A stretch of 37,729 bases of DNA, from NCBI GenBank assembly GCA_937997635.1, contig CALLFA010000033.1, positions 1 through 37,729 of the forward strand. Direction: 5' to 3'. The position numbers and the translations under genes were made by a program. Shown here in pieces: positions 35,088 to 37,729 of this stretch. The notes below the pieces were generated by a model that worked only from the letters and a program-made list of their open reading frames with translations, was not told the origin of the DNA and made no database searches. Within the stretch, counting starts at the first letter, position 1, and every line of letters begins with the position of its first letter. The stretch is from an uncultured Saprospiraceae bacterium (GTDB taxonomy: Bacteria > Bacteroidota > Bacteroidia > Chitinophagales > Saprospiraceae).

Positions 35088-36038
35088 TTATTTGATTACA
35101 TGTTTCCATAACGGCTGACTCTTCCAATTTTCAGGAAATCCCATATGCCTTATATCAACTTCCTGGTACTTGTCAAGCAGTTTAATCACTTGTCTTCCAT
35201 AACTATTATACGGATTAATAGTTTTAAGGCAGTAAATCAAACAACAAATAATAGCGTATATTTTGAGCTCTTTGTCTGCAGTGGAATCATTCTTTTCTTC
35301 ATTTTCCCATCTATCAATCCAGGGTTGTCTTGGAGATTTAATCCATGTTGGACTAATGGTTAATTTGATATTCCATAATCTTCCATGGTGAGCACAAATA
35401 TTTCTTACATAAACAAATGACTCAATCCAAGAAATTAATAACTTATGATGTAAACCAATGCTTTTACTAATAGGAATTAAATCTTTGTAATTTCCTGCAT
35501 TTTTTAAGATCGCCAGTAAATAGTTGAAAGTTAAAAGTTCAAAAGATTTCCAAGATGGCGGAATATGTTGAATGTACTTTTGCTTATACTTTTCTATGAA
35601 TTCTTGCTTTGTCTCTTCGGCACTTAAGGAAAGTTTATTTAGAAGTTTAATATAAAATGGGTATGTCTTAAAAGCTTCTTGATTTTCAAACCAAAATCCC
35701 GATTTGTACTTATGAGAAAAGTGATAAATAATTTGGGTACGAACAGCAATTTCTATTTGCTCTATTGCTTGGAAAGTAATGGTTCGAAAGTCACTATCAA
35801 ATTGATATAGCCTAAATGCAGTATTGAATTTTGCTCCTGTCTTAAATATCTCTTCGTGCTTTGGTTCTTTTAATAAAGGAAACCAATAATTGCTTAATCT
35901 GTTATAGCTTATATAGGTCAGAATTCGTTCAGCCCTGTCTTCATTTTCTATTGTGAGATTTCTCCTTTTAAGAAGAAGAACTTGTTCTTTAAACGATTTA
36001 GGCGTCTTATCGTATGAGACTTTGATCGATTTAGCCAT
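35088..36038 (-). CDS. Abi_2 (AbiD/AbiF-like) HEPN abortive-infection protein
   Basis: The start is ATG 36038 (MAKSIKVSYDKTPKSF), giving 316 residues. The longer frame would start at a TTG inside a terminator stem, so it is rejected. The N-terminal ERILTYISYNRLSNYWFPLL and LYQFDSDFRTITFQAIEQIE are hallmarks of the Abi_2 family. The HEPN motif RNICAHHGRLWN gives Arg212 and His217 (R-x4-H), the ribonuclease pair of this superfamily; QIEIAVRTQIIYH holds a second conserved Arg. It probably degrades RNA on phage infection. A hairpin RNA with its own terminator is encoded just upstream on the same strand. It has no other partner gene. Confidence 0.9.
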   Translation of the reverse strand: MAKSIKVSYDKTPKSFKEQVLLLKRRNLTIENEDRAERILTYISYNRLSNYWFPLLKEPKHEEIFKTGAKFNTAFRLYQFDSDFRTITFQAIEQIEIAVRTQIIYHFSHKYKSGFWFENQEAFKTYPFYIKLLNKLSLSAEETKQEFIEKYKQKYIQHIPPSWKSFELLTFNYLLAILKNAGNYKDLIPISKSIGLHHKLLISWIESFVYVRNICAHHGRLWNIKLTISPTWIKSPRQPWIDRWENEEKNDSTADKELKIYAIICCLIYCLKTINPYNSYGRQVIKLLDKYQEVDIRHMGFPENWKSQPLWKHVIK

Positions 36039-36051
36039 TTCATGTGTTCTT

Positions 36052-36101
36052 AAAAACAGAAAACCCCCCAAAAATGCACATCGTTGAGAGGTCCGGGGGG
36101 T
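36052..36101 (-). terminator. G6-hairpin intrinsic terminator between small RNA and Abi gene
   Basis: On the minus strand ACCCCCC pairs with GGGGGGT and is followed by TTTTCTGTTTTT. The loop is 25 bases, long for a simple terminator, so it may itself be functional. It lies immediately upstream of the Abi start, so Abi expression probably depends on read-through. Confidence 0.7.
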
Positions 36102-36155
36102 ATTGATAATTCAAATATACAGCATCTACTATATATGTCGCTGTATTTGATGTGT
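36052..36155 (-). ncRNA. Probable small structured RNA upstream of the Abi gene
   Basis: Read on the minus strand, a 5' stem-loop (arms ATACAGC and GCTGTAT, plus four more pairs TCAA/TTGA; plus coordinates 36111-36150) is followed by a hairpin closed by ACCCCCC and GGGGGGT around a 25-base loop, then TTTTCTGTTTTT. The final ten or so T residues stop 14 bp before the Abi start codon. No frame is credible here. I infer a separately transcribed RNA of roughly 100-200 nt with the Abi gene read through its terminator. The 5' end and promoter could not be located. Confidence 0.6.
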
Positions 36156-36272
36156 TTTTTTAAACAAAACAAAATTTTTGATCATCCAATGCTTAACTTA
36201 AAAAAGAGATTGCTATATGATTATTCAGAAAAGCTTCTGGTGAAGCGAATATGCCAAAACATTACGAATCAA

Positions 36273-37601
36273 TCAAAACTCCCGATACGGCGCATCCAAA
36301 AACGCATTCGCCTCCTCTTCCTCAAACTTTGCTGCGGCGTTATCCCAATGCAATGTTTGATTAGGAAATCGGCCTGCGATTACACCTAAAAGAATCGTTT
36401 CTGTCAGCCTTGCCGAATAAGAAAACGGTGCGGAAGTATTGTCTTTGCCCAAACATGCGTCTACAAACTGATGATAATGTTTAGGTGTCTCTTTGTTGTA
36501 ATCTCTGATGGGCTCTCCCAAATTAAATTGGTCAATATCCATGTCTCTGTATTCACCATCAACAATTAATTTTGGTATTTTTTGAAAATGAGGCAAATAC
36601 AGTCGTCCCTTTTCTCCCATGAACATAGCGCCTTGATCATGCAATGCTTCACCATTAGGCAATTTTAAATCGTCATGGACATCTGGTGCACCCGGGCCAT
36701 CATACCAGACCCATTTAAAATTATTTGTCGTATACCTCGTACCTGGAAATTCGTAGGTGACAATGTTGTTTTCTGGAAAACCAATTTCGTTGGGATTACG
36801 ACAACTCGTGGTGATTGTTTTGGGTACATCTAATGCCAAAGCATTATAGGGTGTATCAAAAATATGCACACCCATATCACCTAATGTACCACATCCAAAA
36901 TCGACTAACTTACGCCAGTTGCCCGGATGATAATAGCCTTCTTTATACGGCCTCGCTTTCGCAGTACCCAACCATAAATTCCAATCCAGATGTGCTGGGA
37001 CAGGATCAGATCCGGCTGGTATAGTTCCATCAAAGCCCCAATTTTTCGGAGACCATGCTCTCACTGTATTCACCTTCCCGATGATTCCAGATTGAATCAA
37101 TAAAGTTGCTAACTTATAATCATAAAATGAATGCACTTGAATCCCCATTTGCGTAACCAGATTTTTCTCTGCAGCCAACTTGCGCATCGCTCTCGCCTCG
37201 GAAACATGATGAGTCAATGGCTTTTGACAATAGACGGGTTTGTCCATTTCCATTGCCATCAACGATGCAGGTGCATGGGTGTGATCTGGTGTTGATACAA
37301 TTACAGCATCTATCTCCTTTCCCATTTTATGCAACATCTCTCTGTAATCAGCGAAAACAGCCGCAGTCGGATGCAATGCCTTGGCAGCTGCTAGATTGTT
37401 GGCGTCTACATCACAAAGAGCAAAAACATCTACCATTGGATGCGAAGAAATTGCCTTGAGGTCTTCAGCGCCCATTCCACCGACACCGATATGTGCCGTT
37501 CTCAGGCGTCCGTCTTTTGCAAATTTATAAGAGGCACAAGAAGGCAAAAAGGCCACAGAAGATATGGCGGCTGTTTGTTTTAGAAAGTCACGACGTTTCA
37601 T
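36273..37601 (-). CDS. Gfo/Idh/MocA-family oxidoreductase, Tat-exported
   Basis: A 442-residue protein with a twin-arginine leader (MKRRDFLKQTAAISSVAFLP) and a possible lipobox (LPSC, Cys22). The Rossmann domain has THIGVGGMG-like sequence (AHIGVGGMGAEDL, 36-48), and the family EKP motif appears as CQKPLTHH (Lys127). The C-terminal part includes DFGCGTLGDMGVHIFD, typical of the bacterial-exported subfamily abundant in Bacteroidota and Planctomycetes. It probably oxidises or rearranges a sugar using NAD(P) bound before export. It is transcribed toward the small RNA and Abi gene. Confidence 0.9.
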   Translation of the reverse strand: MKRRDFLKQTAAISSVAFLPSCASYKFAKDGRLRTAHIGVGGMGAEDLKAISSHPMVDVFALCDVDANNLAAAKALHPTAAVFADYREMLHKMGKEIDAVIVSTPDHTHAPASLMAMEMDKPVYCQKPLTHHVSEARAMRKLAAEKNLVTQMGIQVHSFYDYKLATLLIQSGIIGKVNTVRAWSPKNWGFDGTIPAGSDPVPAHLDWNLWLGTAKARPYKEGYYHPGNWRKLVDFGCGTLGDMGVHIFDTPYNALALDVPKTITTSCRNPNEIGFPENNIVTYEFPGTRYTTNNFKWVWYDGPGAPDVHDDLKLPNGEALHDQGAMFMGEKGRLYLPHFQKIPKLIVDGEYRDMDIDQFNLGEPIRDYNKETPKHYHQFVDACLGKDNTSAPFSYSARLTETILLGVIAGRFPNQTLHWDNAAAKFEEEEANAFLDAPYREF

Positions 37602-37729
37602 ATTGATGTGTTTGATTTAAGTTAGTATTGCCATCCACTTCGGCAATATTTTACCATTCGTACTAAAGCTAATAAAAGCTAGCTATAAAAGCATCGTTGA
37701 ACTTGTGCTAAAATAATAGAGTTACCATT

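Noticed and set aside
35088..36071. Longer Abi protein starting at 36071
   Set aside because: The start would be a TTG in the terminator stem and would translate through the T-tract; ATG 36038 begins the conserved family sequence.

Overview
The window reads as chromosomal DNA of a marine-type Bacteroidota, probably of Saprospiria or a related lineage; the genus cannot be fixed from sequence alone. Reasons: a type IX secretion (T9SS) C-terminal sorting domain, a LytS/LytTR two-component pair, an ECF sigma/anti-sigma pair, Tat-type MKRRDFLK leaders, several TTG starts, weak Shine-Dalgarno signals, and intergenic fields of short palindromes of the kind common in this phylum. Most of the window is ordinary accessory metabolism and envelope genes, cut by unusually repeat-rich spacers.

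Layout. 1-138: end of an IS3-like element running off the left edge. 247-4372 (minus): a GH113-like glycosidase, a POTRA/beta-barrel protein and a DUF547-barrel fusion. 4436-7008: a thioredoxin-fold protein divergent from a PAS-PAS-AAA+ regulator whose sigma-54 loop reads GAFPGA. 7009-7795: a gene-free field of at least nine hairpins. 7796-9862 (minus): two uncharacterised genes. 10108-11563: a three-gene exosortase operon. 11766-13273: an anchored periplasmic protein and exonuclease III. 13630-17008: two small membrane proteins and a molybdenum hydroxylase (2Fe-2S plus molybdopterin subunits). 17177-18115 (minus): a haloalkane dehalogenase-like hydrolase. 18116-19186: a repeat field with a truncated NYN-domain gene. 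19187-23270: a putative three-gene flavin oxidoreductase operon (FAD lipoprotein, Tat-exported small subunit, GMC oxidoreductase). 23432-24913: DUF6249-like protein divergent from ECF sigma and anti-sigma genes. 24939-25302: a tandem array of a 19-bp core. 25321-27669 (minus): a T9SS cargo with a lysyl-oxidase domain and dockerin-like repeats. 28457-30181: SRPBCC protein and flavin amine-oxidase-like protein. 30401-34948: two paralogous secreted triple-repeat proteins flanking a LytS-type kinase and LytTR regulator. 35088-36155 (minus): an Abi_2/AbiF-like HEPN protein preceded by a probable small structured RNA ending in a terminator. 36273-37601 (minus): a Tat-exported Gfo/Idh/MocA oxidoreductase.

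The strongest candidates for something under-described are: (1) the Abi HEPN gene with its upstream hairpin RNA, which looks like an RNA-antitoxin defence module; (2) the T9SS-sorted lysyl oxidase with copper-ligand and quinone-cofactor residues conserved; (3) the two-component cassette bracketed by paralogous triple-repeat secreted proteins; and (4) the dispersed repeat family with core CGAATGAATTCGACGGTAC, found at three intergenic sites in arrays with 36, 55 and 190 bp periods, one of which appears to have truncated a gene.
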